From Clostridia bacterium (lineage in GTDB: Bacteria; Bacillota_A; Clostridia; Christensenellales; Aristaeellaceae): 20,731 nt of DNA. The position numbers and the translations under genes were made by a program. Below, one piece after another: positions 6,395 through 13,871 of the stretch. Where the stretch lies: positions 1-20,731 of the forward strand of contig JAFRJF010000273.1 in the NCBI GenBank assembly GCA_017432405.1, in the 5' to 3' direction. The notes under the pieces are model-generated. The model was not told the origin of the DNA. It made no database searches and saw only the letters and a program-made list of their open reading frames with translations. Every line of letters starts with the position of its first letter. Positions within the stretch are counted from its first letter, which is position 1.

Positions 6395-6457
6395 TATAAT
6401 CGGTTAAGTGTGGTAGGATCGATGCTTGCGTTCGCCGAACGCGCGGCGTGGGCAAGC
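6395..6457 (+). promoter_or_regulatory. Putative promoter and structured leader of the HD-GYP gene
   Basis: TATAAT at 6395-6400 is consensus, but no good -35 sits 16-18 bases upstream (TTTACA at 6367-6372 is 22 bases away). The ~80-base leader can fold: GCTTGC (6424-6429) with GCAAGC (6452-6457), enclosing GCGTTC-GCC-GAACGC. It does not match the c-di-GMP riboswitch consensus I know. Confidence 0.45.
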
Positions 6458-6487
6458 GTGGATTTGCCTGACTGGGGGACTTTAAAT

Positions 6488-8632
6488 ATGGATATCAAAC
6501 CAAGGGCCGCGGGGATGTCGAAGCGCAGCAGCCGGCTTCACATGCTGGCGCTGTGCGCCGTCGGCCTGGCGATCAATTTCCTTCTGGCCAAGGTGCCGCT
6601 GGCGCTGAACCTGCCCCTGTATTTGGACAACGTGGGCAGCGCCCTGGCGGCGGCGCTGGGCGGCTACTTACCCGGCATCATCGTGGGCTTTCTCACCAAC
6701 CTCGTCAATAGCATCGGGGGCCACGAAACCGCATACTATGGTTCCCTGACGATGCTGATCGCCATATGCTCGGCGTGGTTTGCGGAGCGGGGCTATTACA
6801 GCAGGCCCTGGAAGCTGCCCGTCGTGGTGGCGGTCTTTGCGCTGATCGGCGGCGGTCTGGGGGCGGTGCTGACCTGGACGATGTACGGGTTTGAATTCGG
6901 CACCAGCCTCTCCGCGCCGCTGGCCCGGCGGATACTGGATGCCGGCGTCCTGAGCCCGTTCTGGTCCCAGTTCGCGGCGGACATGCTGATCGACCTGGCG
7001 GACAAGGCCATCACCGTGGCCATCGTGGCCATCGTGCTGTGGGTGCTGCCCCAGTCGATGAAGGACAGCCTCTATTATGCCGGCTGGCAGCAGGCGCCCC
7101 TGACCCGCAAGAAGCTGTTGGCGGCGGACCACAAGCGCGCCCGCCGGATGTCGCTGCGCTCGAAGATCATACTGCTGGTGGCCGCGGCCATGGTGATCGT
7201 CGCCGGCATGGTGACGGTGATCAGCTTCATACACTTCCGGGATACCGCCATCGACGAGCAGACCAAGCTCGCCTACGGCGTGGCCAACGTGGCCTCCGAC
7301 GCCATCGACGCGGACCGGGTGGACGATTTCATCGCCCAGGGCCACGCCGCCGAGGGCTATGCCCGGGTGGACAAGCGCTTCAACGACCTGGCAAACAGCG
7401 CCGAGGAGATCGAATACGTCTACGCCTACAAGATCCAGGAGGACGGCTGCCACGTGGTGTTCGACGCGGACACGCCGGACACGCCCGGCTCCGAGCCCGG
7501 GGACGTCATCGAATTTGACGAGGCCTTCATGGACAGGCTGCCGACGCTGCTCGCCGGCGGCGAGATCCCGCCCATCATGTCCAATGAAAAATACGGGTGG
7601 CTGCTGACGATCTACAAGCCGGTGTTCGACAGCGAGGGCGTCTGCCAGTGCTATGTGGGCGTGGACATCAACATGAGCCACATCGCCACCAACGGCTACC
7701 AGTTTGTGGCCCGGGTGTTTTCGCTGTTCTTCGGCTTCTTCCTGCTGATACTGACCGGCGCGATCTGGCTGGCCGAGTACAACATCATACTGCCCATCAA
7801 CACCATGGACATCGCCACGGAGAGCGCCCTGTACAACACCGAGGAGGCGCGCGTCCAGACGGTGGCGCGCATCCACGAGCTGGACATCCACACCGGCGAC
7901 GAGATCGAGAACCTGTATCACTCGGTGGTGCGGACCACCGAGGACATGGTGGATACCATTGAGAACGTGGAACACCAGAACGAGGTGATCAGCCGCCTGC
8001 AGAACGGCCTGATACTGGTGCTGGCGGACATGGTGGAGAGCCGGGACAAGTGCACCGGCGACCACGTGCGCAAGACGGCGGCCTATGCCGACATCATATT
8101 GCGCGAGCTGAAGCGGGAGGGGGTCTACGCGGACCAGCTGACGGACGCCTTCATGCAGGACGTGGTCAACTCCGCGCCGCTGCACGACGTGGGCAAGATC
8201 CAGGTCTCCGACGCCATCCTCAACAAGCCCGGCAAGCTGACCGACGAGGAATTCGAGATCATGAAGACCCACACCACCGCCGGGGCCGAGGTCATCGCCC
8301 GGGCCATCGACATGGTGTCCGAGGAAAACTCCGGCTACCTGAAGGAGGCCATGAACCTGGCCCACTACCACCACGAAAAGTGGAACGGCAAGGGCTATCC
8401 CTGCGGACTGGCGGGCGAGGACATCCCGCTGTCGGCGCGCATCATGGCGGTGGCCGACGTGTTCGACGCGCTGGTATCCAAGCGCAGCTACAAGGACGGC
8501 TTCCCCTTTGAAAGGGCCATGGACATCATCCGAGAGGGCTCCGGCAGCCACTTCGACCCGAAGATCGTGGACGCGTTCTTCCGCGCCCAGGACGAGGTGC
8601 ACCGGGTGATGAACACCTATATGGGCGGTTAA
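6488..8632 (+). CDS. Membrane HD-GYP domain protein, probable cyclic di-GMP phosphodiesterase
   Basis: ATG at 6488 is chosen over the open frame from 6410 because GGGGGA lies at 6474-6479 and the first membrane helix follows at about residue 18; 714 residues. Residues ~18-200 form a multi-helix membrane domain (LYLDNVGSALAAALGGYLPGI, then VGFLTNLVNSIGG) resembling ECF S-component-like sensor regions. A second membrane unit has helices at ~226-246 and ~411-434 around an extracytoplasmic domain (~247-410). A linker with helical segments leads to the HD-GYP domain: HD of HDVGKI at 566-567, HHE at 628-630, GYP at 636-638, then ADVFDALVSKRSYK. HD-GYP enzymes hydrolyse cyclic di-GMP. The usual Asp before G-x-GYP is Asn633. 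It ends at a shared bidirectional terminator. The ligand of the two sensor parts is unknown. Confidence 0.85.
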   Translation: MDIKPRAAGMSKRSSRLHMLALCAVGLAINFLLAKVPLALNLPLYLDNVGSALAAALGGYLPGIIVGFLTNLVNSIGGHETAYYGSLTMLIAICSAWFAERGYYSRPWKLPVVVAVFALIGGGLGAVLTWTMYGFEFGTSLSAPLARRILDAGVLSPFWSQFAADMLIDLADKAITVAIVAIVLWVLPQSMKDSLYYAGWQQAPLTRKKLLAADHKRARRMSLRSKIILLVAAAMVIVAGMVTVISFIHFRDTAIDEQTKLAYGVANVASDAIDADRVDDFIAQGHAAEGYARVDKRFNDLANSAEEIEYVYAYKIQEDGCHVVFDADTPDTPGSEPGDVIEFDEAFMDRLPTLLAGGEIPPIMSNEKYGWLLTIYKPVFDSEGVCQCYVGVDINMSHIATNGYQFVARVFSLFFGFFLLILTGAIWLAEYNIILPINTMDIATESALYNTEEARVQTVARIHELDIHTGDEIENLYHSVVRTTEDMVDTIENVEHQNEVISRLQNGLILVLADMVESRDKCTGDHVRKTAAYADIILRELKREGVYADQLTDAFMQDVVNSAPLHDVGKIQVSDAILNKPGKLTDEEFEIMKTHTTAGAEVIARAIDMVSEENSGYLKEAMNLAHYHHEKWNGKGYPCGLAGEDIPLSARIMAVADVFDALVSKRSYKDGFPFERAMDIIREGSGSHFDPKIVDAFFRAQDEVHRVMNTYMGG

Positions 8633-8648
8633 AACAGATACCGCCGAA

Positions 8649-8682
8649 AAAAACGGCAAAGGCGCGCGCCTTTGCCGTTTTT
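8649..8682. terminator. Bidirectional intrinsic terminator
   Basis: A perfect 17-bp palindrome (8649-8665 with 8666-8682; a few central bases must form the loop) has A-runs on the left and T-runs on the right, so it terminates both strands. It separates the HD-GYP gene (+) from the ABC ATPase gene (-), whose stop codon overlaps it at 8681-8683. Confidence 0.9.
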
Positions 8683-9280
8683 ATCGGTGTGCCGGGCCCG
8701 GGCCGTCCAGCCGCAGCGCCATGCCGCCGAAATCGGCGACGTCCTCGGGGTCGTGGGTGACCAGCAGGGTCGTGCGTTCGGCCAGCATCGACAGGGTGAA
8801 ACCCACGGCATGCCTGCGGGTGTCGGCGTCCAGCCCCTTGAAGGGCTCGTCCAGCAGCACCAGCGGCGAGGGGAACAGCAGGGCCCGGGCCAGGGCGACC
8901 CGCCGCCGCATGCCGCCGCTGAATTCGCTGACGCGCTGGCCGGAGACCTCCGACAGGCCCAGCGCCGCCAGCGCATCTGCAATGCGCCCCTCCCGCGAAG
9001 GGCCTTTTTTCAGCACGCAGCGCAGGCAGTCCGCCGCGCTGAGCTGTGGCGGCAGCCGATCCTCCTGGAACACCATCGATATGCCGCCCTCCGGTACGCC
9101 GGATATGCTGCCCGCGTCCGGCGCCTCCAGCCCGGCGATCAGCCGCAGCAGCGTGGTCTTCCCGCTGCCCGACGGCCCCGCGACGCAGGTGACGGCGCCC
9201 CCGGGGAAGGTGTACGTCAGGCCGTCCAGCACGATGTGGTTGTCGTAGGATTTGTGAAGGCCTTGTAATATCAGGTCCAT
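8681..9280 (-). CDS. ABC transporter ATP-binding protein, SsuB/TauB type
   Basis: ATG at 9280 with AAAGGAG just upstream; 199 residues, short for the family (about 240-260). Walker A GPSGSGKT 35-42, Q-loop MVFQED 69-74, signature SGGMR 121-125, Walker B VLLDEP 141-146 and switch His176 (VTHDPEDV) are all present. The subfamily powers uptake of nitrate, sulfonates, taurine or thiamine precursors. It follows the permease gene after 18 bases on the same transcript. No binding protein gene adjoins, so substrate cannot be assigned. The C-terminal ~40 residues found in many relatives are missing, which may simply be the short form. Confidence 0.9.
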   Translation of the reverse strand: MDLILQGLHKSYDNHIVLDGLTYTFPGGAVTCVAGPSGSGKTTLLRLIAGLEAPDAGSISGVPEGGISMVFQEDRLPPQLSAADCLRCVLKKGPSREGRIADALAALGLSEVSGQRVSEFSGGMRRRVALARALLFPSPLVLLDEPFKGLDADTRRHAVGFTLSMLAERTTLLVTHDPEDVADFGGMALRLDGPGPAHR

Positions 9281-9294
9281 AAACAGCTCCTTTG

Positions 9295-9309
9295 CAAATC
9301 AGTATTTGC
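9295..9309. repeat. Half copy of the 37-bp palindrome at the permease stop codon
   Basis: CAAATCAGTATTTGC matches the right arm. Read on the minus strand it gives AAA TAC TGA, the last two codons and stop of the permease. It fills the gap between permease and ATPase genes. Confidence 0.7.
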
Positions 9310-10072
9310 CTCTTTGCAGCATGACCTTCAGCCGCCCCAGCCCTGCCCGCAGCGCCTTCGTGCACGCGGCGCTGATGAGGACGATGGTCAGGGTCCAGGC
9401 GAACAGGTCGGGGGTGGCCAGGTACACCTTGGCCTTGTACAGCCGCTCGCCGATGGAGCCGGCGGGGATGCCGATCACCTCCGCCGCCACGCCGGACTTC
9501 CAGGCCAGGCCCATGGCCACCGAGAGGGCCGAGGTCAGGCTGGGCATCAGCGCGGGCAGCGTCACACACCGCAGACGGTTGCCGCGGGACATGCGAAACA
9601 CCCGGGCCATCTCCGTCAGCTGGGGGTCGATCTGTCGCAGGCCGTCCAGCGTGCCGGCGTACACCACGGGCAGCACGATCACCGCCACGATCAGCAGGCT
9701 CAGCCGCCGGGAGGGGACCCAGATCAGCGCGGCGATCACGAAGGACGCCACGGGCACCGAGCGCATGGCCGACAGCAGCGGCGCGAGGAGGTCGGCCACC
9801 GGAGCGCAGCGCGCCGCCAGGGTCGCCAGCGCGATGCCCAATCCGGAGGCCAGCGCGTAGCCCGCCAGTATGTGCCCCAGCGTAAACAGCACCGACCGCC
9901 AGAATTCGCCGGTTCGAACCAGCGTCCCCAACCGCAGCAGCGTGTCCACGGGCGAGGCCAGCAGTATGCCCTGGCCCACGGCCATGGCCGCGACCTGCCA
10001 CAGGGCCACCCAGAACAGGGCCGCCAGCATGAGCCGCAGGGGGCGGGTTCGGCTTGAGTTGTCCTTTTTCAT
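9299..10072 (-). CDS. ABC transporter permease, SsuC/TauC type
   Basis: Three ATGs lie in a row at 10078, 10075 and 10072; the last is best spaced (7 bases) from ACAGG, giving 257 residues. The upstream ATG at 10162 lies ahead of the promoter. It has about six membrane helices and the BPD_transp_1 pattern: WRSVLFTLGHILAGYALASGLGIAL, LIVAVIVLPVVYAGTLDGL, and the EAA-like loop LPALMPSLTSALSVAMGLAWKSGVAAEVIG that docks on the ATPase. The final residues RGKY are encoded by a half copy of the dispersed palindrome. With the ATPase it forms an importer of sulfonate/nitrate/thiamine-precursor type; no binding protein gene is present. The divergent neighbour is the Na/Pi transporter. Confidence 0.88.
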   Translation of the reverse strand: MKKDNSSRTRPLRLMLAALFWVALWQVAAMAVGQGILLASPVDTLLRLGTLVRTGEFWRSVLFTLGHILAGYALASGLGIALATLAARCAPVADLLAPLLSAMRSVPVASFVIAALIWVPSRRLSLLIVAVIVLPVVYAGTLDGLRQIDPQLTEMARVFRMSRGNRLRCVTLPALMPSLTSALSVAMGLAWKSGVAAEVIGIPAGSIGERLYKAKVYLATPDLFAWTLTIVLISAACTKALRAGLGRLKVMLQRGKY

Positions 10073-10099
10073 CATCATACCTGTCGCAGCTTTTTTCCC

Positions 10100-10128
10100 A
10101 TTATACACGAAAATCGCATCGCTGTAAA
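10100..10128 (-). promoter_or_regulatory. Promoter of the ABC permease-ATPase operon
   Basis: On the minus strand TTTACA (10128-10123) and TATAAT (10105-10100) are spaced by 17 bases, giving a start about 20 bases before the ATG at 10072. This also argues against the upstream ATG at 10162. Confidence 0.85.
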
Positions 10129-10157
10129 TTCTCTGCCAATCATTTGCACCTATGAAA

Positions 10158-10217
10158 AACATAACACATTATATGTTGTATCTGTGCATTTATTTCGATA
10201 ACATATATTTGTATACA
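10158..10217 (+). promoter_or_regulatory. Promoter and AT-rich control region of the Na/Pi gene
   Basis: TTGTAT (10176-10181) and TAACAT (10199-10204) with a 17-base spacer form a moderate promoter. Around it AACATA occurs at 10158 and 10200, its complement TATGTT at 10172, and the palindrome TGTATACA at 10210-10217. The region is much more AT-rich than its surroundings. A regulator site is plausible; a phosphate-type box is not proven. Confidence 0.5.
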
Positions 10218-10245
10218 TAAAACAGAATATTATGATGGAGCAAGC

Positions 10246-12066
10246 ATGAACGTATTCAATCTCATTTCACTGTTCGGCGGCCTGGCCATGTTCCTCTACG
10301 GCATGCGCATGATGGGCGACGGCCTGAAGGAGAGCTCCTCCGGTGCGCTGAAGCGGATCATGGAGCGGGTCACCGGCACGCCCGTGAAGGCGTTTTTACT
10401 GGGCCTGATCATGACGGCGGTGATCCAGTCCTCCACGGCCACGATCGTGATCACATCGGGCCTGGTGGGCGCGGGCATCATCTCGCTGCACCAGTCGCTG
10501 GGCATCATCATCGGCGCGAACGTGGGCACCACGGTCACCGGCCAGATCATCCGCCTGCTGGACCTGAACGCCTCGGGGGGCGGCGCCTCGGTGCTGGATT
10601 TTTTCAAGCCCTCCACGCTGGCTCCGCTGGCGCTGATCATCGGCATCGTGCTGATCATGAGCAAAAAGGGCCAGGACAAGGTAGGCAAGATCGTCATCGG
10701 CTTCGGCATACTGTTCAGCGGCCTGATGAACATGACCGACGCGGTCAGTTCTCTGACCGAATCCGGTATCGTGGAGGTTTTGTTTTCACGATTGGGCGAG
10801 AATCCCCTGATCGGCTATCTGGTCGGTTTGGCGGTTTCCTTTGTGTTGCAGAGCTCGTCGGCCTCTATCGGCATATTGCAGGCGTTTTCCATGTCGGGCG
10901 TGCTGACCTTCAAGGCCGTTTATCCGGTGTTGATGGGCATCTATCTCGGTGATTGCGTGACCACCGCTATCGTCTGCAACATAGGCGCGAATCCCGATTC
11001 CAAGCGTGTAGGCGTGGCGAACATACTGTATAACCTGTGCAAGACATTGCTGATACTGATTGGCGTGAATATCGCCTACAGGATGGGCTTGCTGGACGGA
11101 ATCTGGAACCATACCGTTCATTCCGGCGATATTGCCAATGCCAATACCGTGTTCAACCTTGCAAGCGCGCTGCTGCTGCTGCCGGCGATGGGGCTGTTTG
11201 AGAAGCTGAGCCTGACGCTGGTGAAGGACGAGCCCGCCGAGGCCGTCGCTTCGCCCCAGGCCCAGGAGCTGCGGGTGCTGGACGGCCTGAACCCGGTTTT
11301 CCTGGCCACCCCGGGCTTGGCCTTCAACGCCTGCTACGACGTGCTGATGGAGATGTTCAGGCTGGCCCAGCAGAACATCTACCGCGCCTTCGATGTCGTC
11401 AGCGGCTTCGACGCCGACCTGATGGGGCAGATCCGCGGGGACGAAGACGCCCTGGATATCATGGCGGACCGGGTCAGCGGCTACCTGATGCAGATCTCCG
11501 CCCACATCACCTCGGATGAACATTCGGAGATCATGAACCACTACTATTCCACCATCTCCGAGTTTGAGCGCCTGGGCGACCACGCCATGAACATCGCCGA
11601 GGACGCCGAGGAGATGAATAAGTCGGAGGTAAGCTTCTCCGAAACCGCCCTGAAGGAGCTCGGGGTGGTGCGGGATCTGCTGCGGGCCGTGCTGAATTAC
11701 ACCGGCAGGAGCTTTGAGCGGTGCGACGCGAAGGCCGCCGCCCACATCGAACCCCTGGAGGAGGTCGTGGACGACATGGTCAACGCCCTGCGCCAGAACC
11801 ACCTGGAGCGCCTGAGGCTGCATCAGTGCTCGGTGCTGGCCGGCACGGAGTTTTTGAACATGCTCTCCGACATCGAACGCATCTCGGACATCTGCTCCAA
11901 CGTGGGCGTGTTCACCATCGCCCGGGTCAGGCCCGAGATCAAGCATGAGGTCCACGACTACGTCTCCCGGCTGCACTCCGGGAAGGACGAGACCTTCAAC
12001 CGGGAATACGAGGCGGCCCACGACCACTACTTCGCGCTTCTGAAGGCCGAGGAGGCGAGCGCATGA
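10246..12066 (+). CDS. Na+/phosphate cotransporter with C-terminal PhoU-like domain
   Basis: ATG at 10246 with GGAG at 10237-10240; 606 residues. The two inverted NaPi repeats show the signature motifs QSSTAT (61-66) and QSSSAS (202-207), each followed by a conserved loop (GANVGTTVT 90-98; GDCVTT 235-240). Residues ~1-325 are membrane helices; ~350-600 are PhoU-like helices (two bundles, EFERLGDHAMNIAEDAEE and LSDIERISDICSNVGVF). This architecture imports phosphate using sodium. The stop overlaps the next start by four bases (ATGA at 12063-12066), so the two are translationally coupled. The middle (about 10740-11170) uses TTG for Leu and is less GC-rich than its flanks. Confidence 0.93.
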   Translation: MNVFNLISLFGGLAMFLYGMRMMGDGLKESSSGALKRIMERVTGTPVKAFLLGLIMTAVIQSSTATIVITSGLVGAGIISLHQSLGIIIGANVGTTVTGQIIRLLDLNASGGGASVLDFFKPSTLAPLALIIGIVLIMSKKGQDKVGKIVIGFGILFSGLMNMTDAVSSLTESGIVEVLFSRLGENPLIGYLVGLAVSFVLQSSSASIGILQAFSMSGVLTFKAVYPVLMGIYLGDCVTTAIVCNIGANPDSKRVGVANILYNLCKTLLILIGVNIAYRMGLLDGIWNHTVHSGDIANANTVFNLASALLLLPAMGLFEKLSLTLVKDEPAEAVASPQAQELRVLDGLNPVFLATPGLAFNACYDVLMEMFRLAQQNIYRAFDVVSGFDADLMGQIRGDEDALDIMADRVSGYLMQISAHITSDEHSEIMNHYYSTISEFERLGDHAMNIAEDAEEMNKSEVSFSETALKELGVVRDLLRAVLNYTGRSFERCDAKAAAHIEPLEEVVDDMVNALRQNHLERLRLHQCSVLAGTEFLNMLSDIERISDICSNVGVFTIARVRPEIKHEVHDYVSRLHSGKDETFNREYEAAHDHYFALLKAEEASA

Positions 12067-12416
12067 ACATACAGATCTTCGGAACCAAAAAGAGCAGCGA
12101 CACCCGCAAGGCGGAGCGCTGGTTCAAAGAGCGCCGCATCAGGGTCCAAGTGATCGACCTGCTGGACAAGGGCATCAGCAGGGGCGAGCTGCGCAGCGTG
12201 GCCCAGGCCTGCGGCGGGCTGGACGCGCTGCTGGACGAGGACGCCAGGGACAGGGACGCCCTGGCCCTGGTAAAATACACCGCCGCCGCCCAGCGGGAGG
12301 ACGCCCTGCTGGAGCGCCCCCAGCTGCTGCGGCAGCCCATCGTCCGCAACGGCAAAAAGGCCGCCGTGGGCTACTGCCCGGAGGTTTACGAGCGGTGGCA
12401 GCGGGATGAGCAGTAA
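12063..12416 (+). CDS. ArsC/Spx-family protein lacking the catalytic cysteine
   Basis: 117 residues, starting inside the ATGA overlap with the Na/Pi gene. It has a thioredoxin-like start (MNIQIFGTKK), the ArsC/Spx helix TRKAERWFKERRI, the motif VIDLLDKGISRGELRSV, and the C-terminal block LLRQPIVRNGKKAAVGY expected of ArsC-like proteins. ArsC and Spx proteins use a Cys right after the first strand; here positions 11-12 are Ser-Ser (TKKSSDTRKAER), and the only cysteines are Cys50 and Cys105. Reductase activity by the usual route is therefore unlikely. Coupling to a phosphate transporter hints at a phosphate/arsenate-linked or regulatory role; this is inference. No terminator follows; the ZIP gene converges 8 bases away. 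Confidence 0.85.
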   Translation: MNIQIFGTKKSSDTRKAERWFKERRIRVQVIDLLDKGISRGELRSVAQACGGLDALLDEDARDRDALALVKYTAAAQREDALLERPQLLRQPIVRNGKKAAVGYCPEVYERWQRDEQ

Positions 12417-12427
12417 ATTAGTATTCA
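12415..12427. repeat. Degenerate half palindrome between two convergent stop codons
   Basis: AAATTAGTATTCA differs from the half-copy core AAATCAGTATTTG at three positions. It begins within the TAA of the ArsC-like gene and ends on the TGA of the ZIP gene. Short and diverged, so relatedness is uncertain. Confidence 0.4.
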
Positions 12428-13207
12428 TCCCAGCGCGCAGTCCAGCGCCATCATCACCGTGAAGCCCAGGGCGAACATCAGCGTGCCCAGGTTGGAGTGG
12501 GCGCCGGCCTGGGTCTCGGGAATCAGCTCCTCCACCACCACGTAGATCATCGCGCCGGCGGCAAATGAGAGCATGTAGGGCAGCGCCGGCACCACCAGCG
12601 AAGAAAACCAGATGGTCAGCAGCGCCCCGATGGGCTCCACCGCCCCGGAGAGCACGCCGTAGGCAAAGGCGCGGCCCTTGCCTGTTCCCTCGGCCCGCAG
12701 GGGCATGGAGATGATCGCCCCCTCGGGGAAGTTCTGTATCGCGATGCCCAGCGCCAGGGCCAGCGCCCCGGCGGCGGAGATGCCCGCCTGGCCCTGCAGC
12801 AGGCCCGCGTAAACCACGCCCACCGCCATGCCCTCCGGCAGGTTGTGGATCGTGACTGCCAGCACCAGCTTCGTGGTCCGCGCCAGCGTGTTGCGCGGGC
12901 CTTCTTCTTCGTTCAGCCCCGCGTGCAGGTGGGGGACGATCCTGTCCAGCAGCAACAGGAACAGCACGCCCAGCCAGAACCCCGCCGCCGCCGGCAGGAA
13001 GGCCAGCGGCCCCATGCCTGCGGATTGGTCGATGGCGGGCAGCAGCAGGCTCCAGACCGACGCCGCCACCATCACCCCCGCGGCAAAGCCCGTCAGCGCC
13101 CGCTGGACCATGGCGTTCAGCCTGCCCCGCATGAAGAATACGCACGCCGCGCCCAGCGAGGTGCCCAAAAAGGGGATCAATATGCCCCGAACGACCTCCA
13201 TATTCAT
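12425..13207 (-). CDS. ZIP-family metal transporter
   Basis: ATG at 13207 is preferred because GGGAGG lies at 13220-13215, 7 bases upstream; the TTG at 13213 is too close. The product is 260 residues with about eight membrane helices. Diagnostic motifs are HNLPEGMAVG (121-130) and QNFPEGAIISMPL (158-170), the metal-binding helices, plus SGAVEPIGALLTI and the late EELIPE. These match the ZupT/GufA branch that imports zinc, manganese or iron. The short His-containing loop (VPHLHAGLNEEEG, about 91-103) lies between helices and may bind metal. A perfect palindrome sits upstream at 13255-13274, which suggests metal-responsive repression. The 3' end converges on the ArsC-like gene. Confidence 0.93.
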   Translation of the reverse strand: MNMEVVRGILIPFLGTSLGAACVFFMRGRLNAMVQRALTGFAAGVMVAASVWSLLLPAIDQSAGMGPLAFLPAAAGFWLGVLFLLLLDRIVPHLHAGLNEEEGPRNTLARTTKLVLAVTIHNLPEGMAVGVVYAGLLQGQAGISAAGALALALGIAIQNFPEGAIISMPLRAEGTGKGRAFAYGVLSGAVEPIGALLTIWFSSLVVPALPYMLSFAAGAMIYVVVEELIPETQAGAHSNLGTLMFALGFTVMMALDCALG

Positions 13208-13254
13208 GTTCAAGCCTCCCTTGGTTCGATCGATGACAGTATAGCAGCTATTTA

Positions 13255-13274
13255 TAGTTAGATATATCTAACTA
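13255..13274. promoter_or_regulatory. Perfect 20-bp operator palindrome upstream of the ZIP gene (DtxR/MntR-like)
   Basis: TAGTTAGATA followed by its exact reverse complement TATCTAACTA, 48 bases before the start codon. On the minus strand a possible -35 TTAACA (13281-13276) and -10 TATAAA (13256-13251), spacer 19, flank it, so a bound protein would block the promoter. The TTAG...CTAA symmetry resembles DtxR/MntR/IdeR-type boxes. The regulator identity is inference. Confidence 0.65.
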
Positions 13275-13341
13275 CTGTTAAATCGTGAAAACTTTTTGCC
13301 GACATTGACAGCCTATGCGGGTTTGAGTATATGGGTGCGGG

Positions 13342-13378
13342 AACTACTGATTTGTCGCGCTGCGACAAATCAGTAGTT
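13342..13378. repeat. 37-bp dispersed palindrome, full copy 2 (covariant variant)
   Basis: Arms AACTACTGATTTGTCGC (13342-13358) and its exact reverse complement (13362-13378) flank GCT. Compared with copies 1 and 3, the third base is C instead of A and the partner base on the other arm is G instead of T, so pairing is kept. It lies 18 bases beyond the terminator of the 79-residue gene. Confidence 0.9.
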
Positions 13379-13396
13379 ATCTTTCATAGCCATGCC

Positions 13397-13433
13397 AAAA
13401 AGCCTCCACTTCCATGAATGAAGTGGAGGCTTT
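13397..13433 (-). terminator. Intrinsic terminator of the 79-residue gene
   Basis: On the minus strand AAAGCCTCCACTTC pairs perfectly over 14 bases with GAAGTGGAGGCTTT (13412-13399) around a 7-base loop and runs into T residues (complement of the A-run 13397-13401). It lies 19 bases after the stop. Confidence 0.9.
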
Positions 13434-13452
13434 CGCTGAATCGACAATACGT

Positions 13453-13692
13453 TTACTTTCCCAGAATTCCCTTCAGCTTGCCCAGCAGGCCGGCGGCTTC
13501 CTTGACGTCGAACTTGCTCAGGTCGATCTGGCCCTTGACGCCCTCGATGACCTTGTTGATCTGGTCGTCGGGCAGGTCGATGCCGAAGGTCTTCTCCAGC
13601 AGCTGCACCGGGTTGCTGATAAAGCTCTTGATCAGGTCGGGGTTGCTGGTCAGCCTGGCGACGACGTCGGCGATGATTTTCTGGATATCCAT
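13453..13692 (-). CDS. Small 79-residue protein of unknown function
   Basis: ATG at 13692 with AAAGGAGC upstream. The gene has its own consensus promoter (13768-13740) and terminator (13433-13397), so it is a real monocistronic gene. I do not recognise a named family. The protein is mostly helical with two parts: residues 1-37 (MDIQKIIADVVARLTSNPDL, then IKSFISNPVQLLEKTFG) and, after the turn IDLPDDQ, residues 45-79 ending in a Gly/Leu/Lys-rich tail (AAGLLGKLKGILGK). The stretch from NPDLIKSF to GIDLPDDQ recalls the leader helix of NHLP/Nif11-type RiPP precursors, but no modification enzymes are nearby, so this is only a resemblance. There is no signal peptide or cysteine. The C-terminus could be amphipathic and membrane-active. 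Confidence 0.85.
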   Translation of the reverse strand: MDIQKIIADVVARLTSNPDLIKSFISNPVQLLEKTFGIDLPDDQINKVIEGVKGQIDLSKFDVKEAAGLLGKLKGILGK

Positions 13693-13739
13693 GGTGTAGT
13701 TCGCTCCTTTCGTTTTGCAAGGGCGGCTTGCCCGGGAGC

Positions 13740-13768
13740 ATTATACCCCTTGCCGGTGGGAATTGCAA
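13740..13768 (-). promoter_or_regulatory. Promoter of the 79-residue gene
   Basis: On the minus strand TTGCAA (13768-13763) and TATAAT (13745-13740) with a 17-base spacer, about 48 bases before the ATG. A strong, simple promoter. Confidence 0.85.
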
Positions 13769-13871
13769 GCTTTTCGTAATGCTTCCTACGAGGTATGTTC
13801 CATAGTAATTGAGTGAAGCCAAGAAAGGACATCTCGCAAATTTACATATATGCCACATTAAAAAAGGATTC

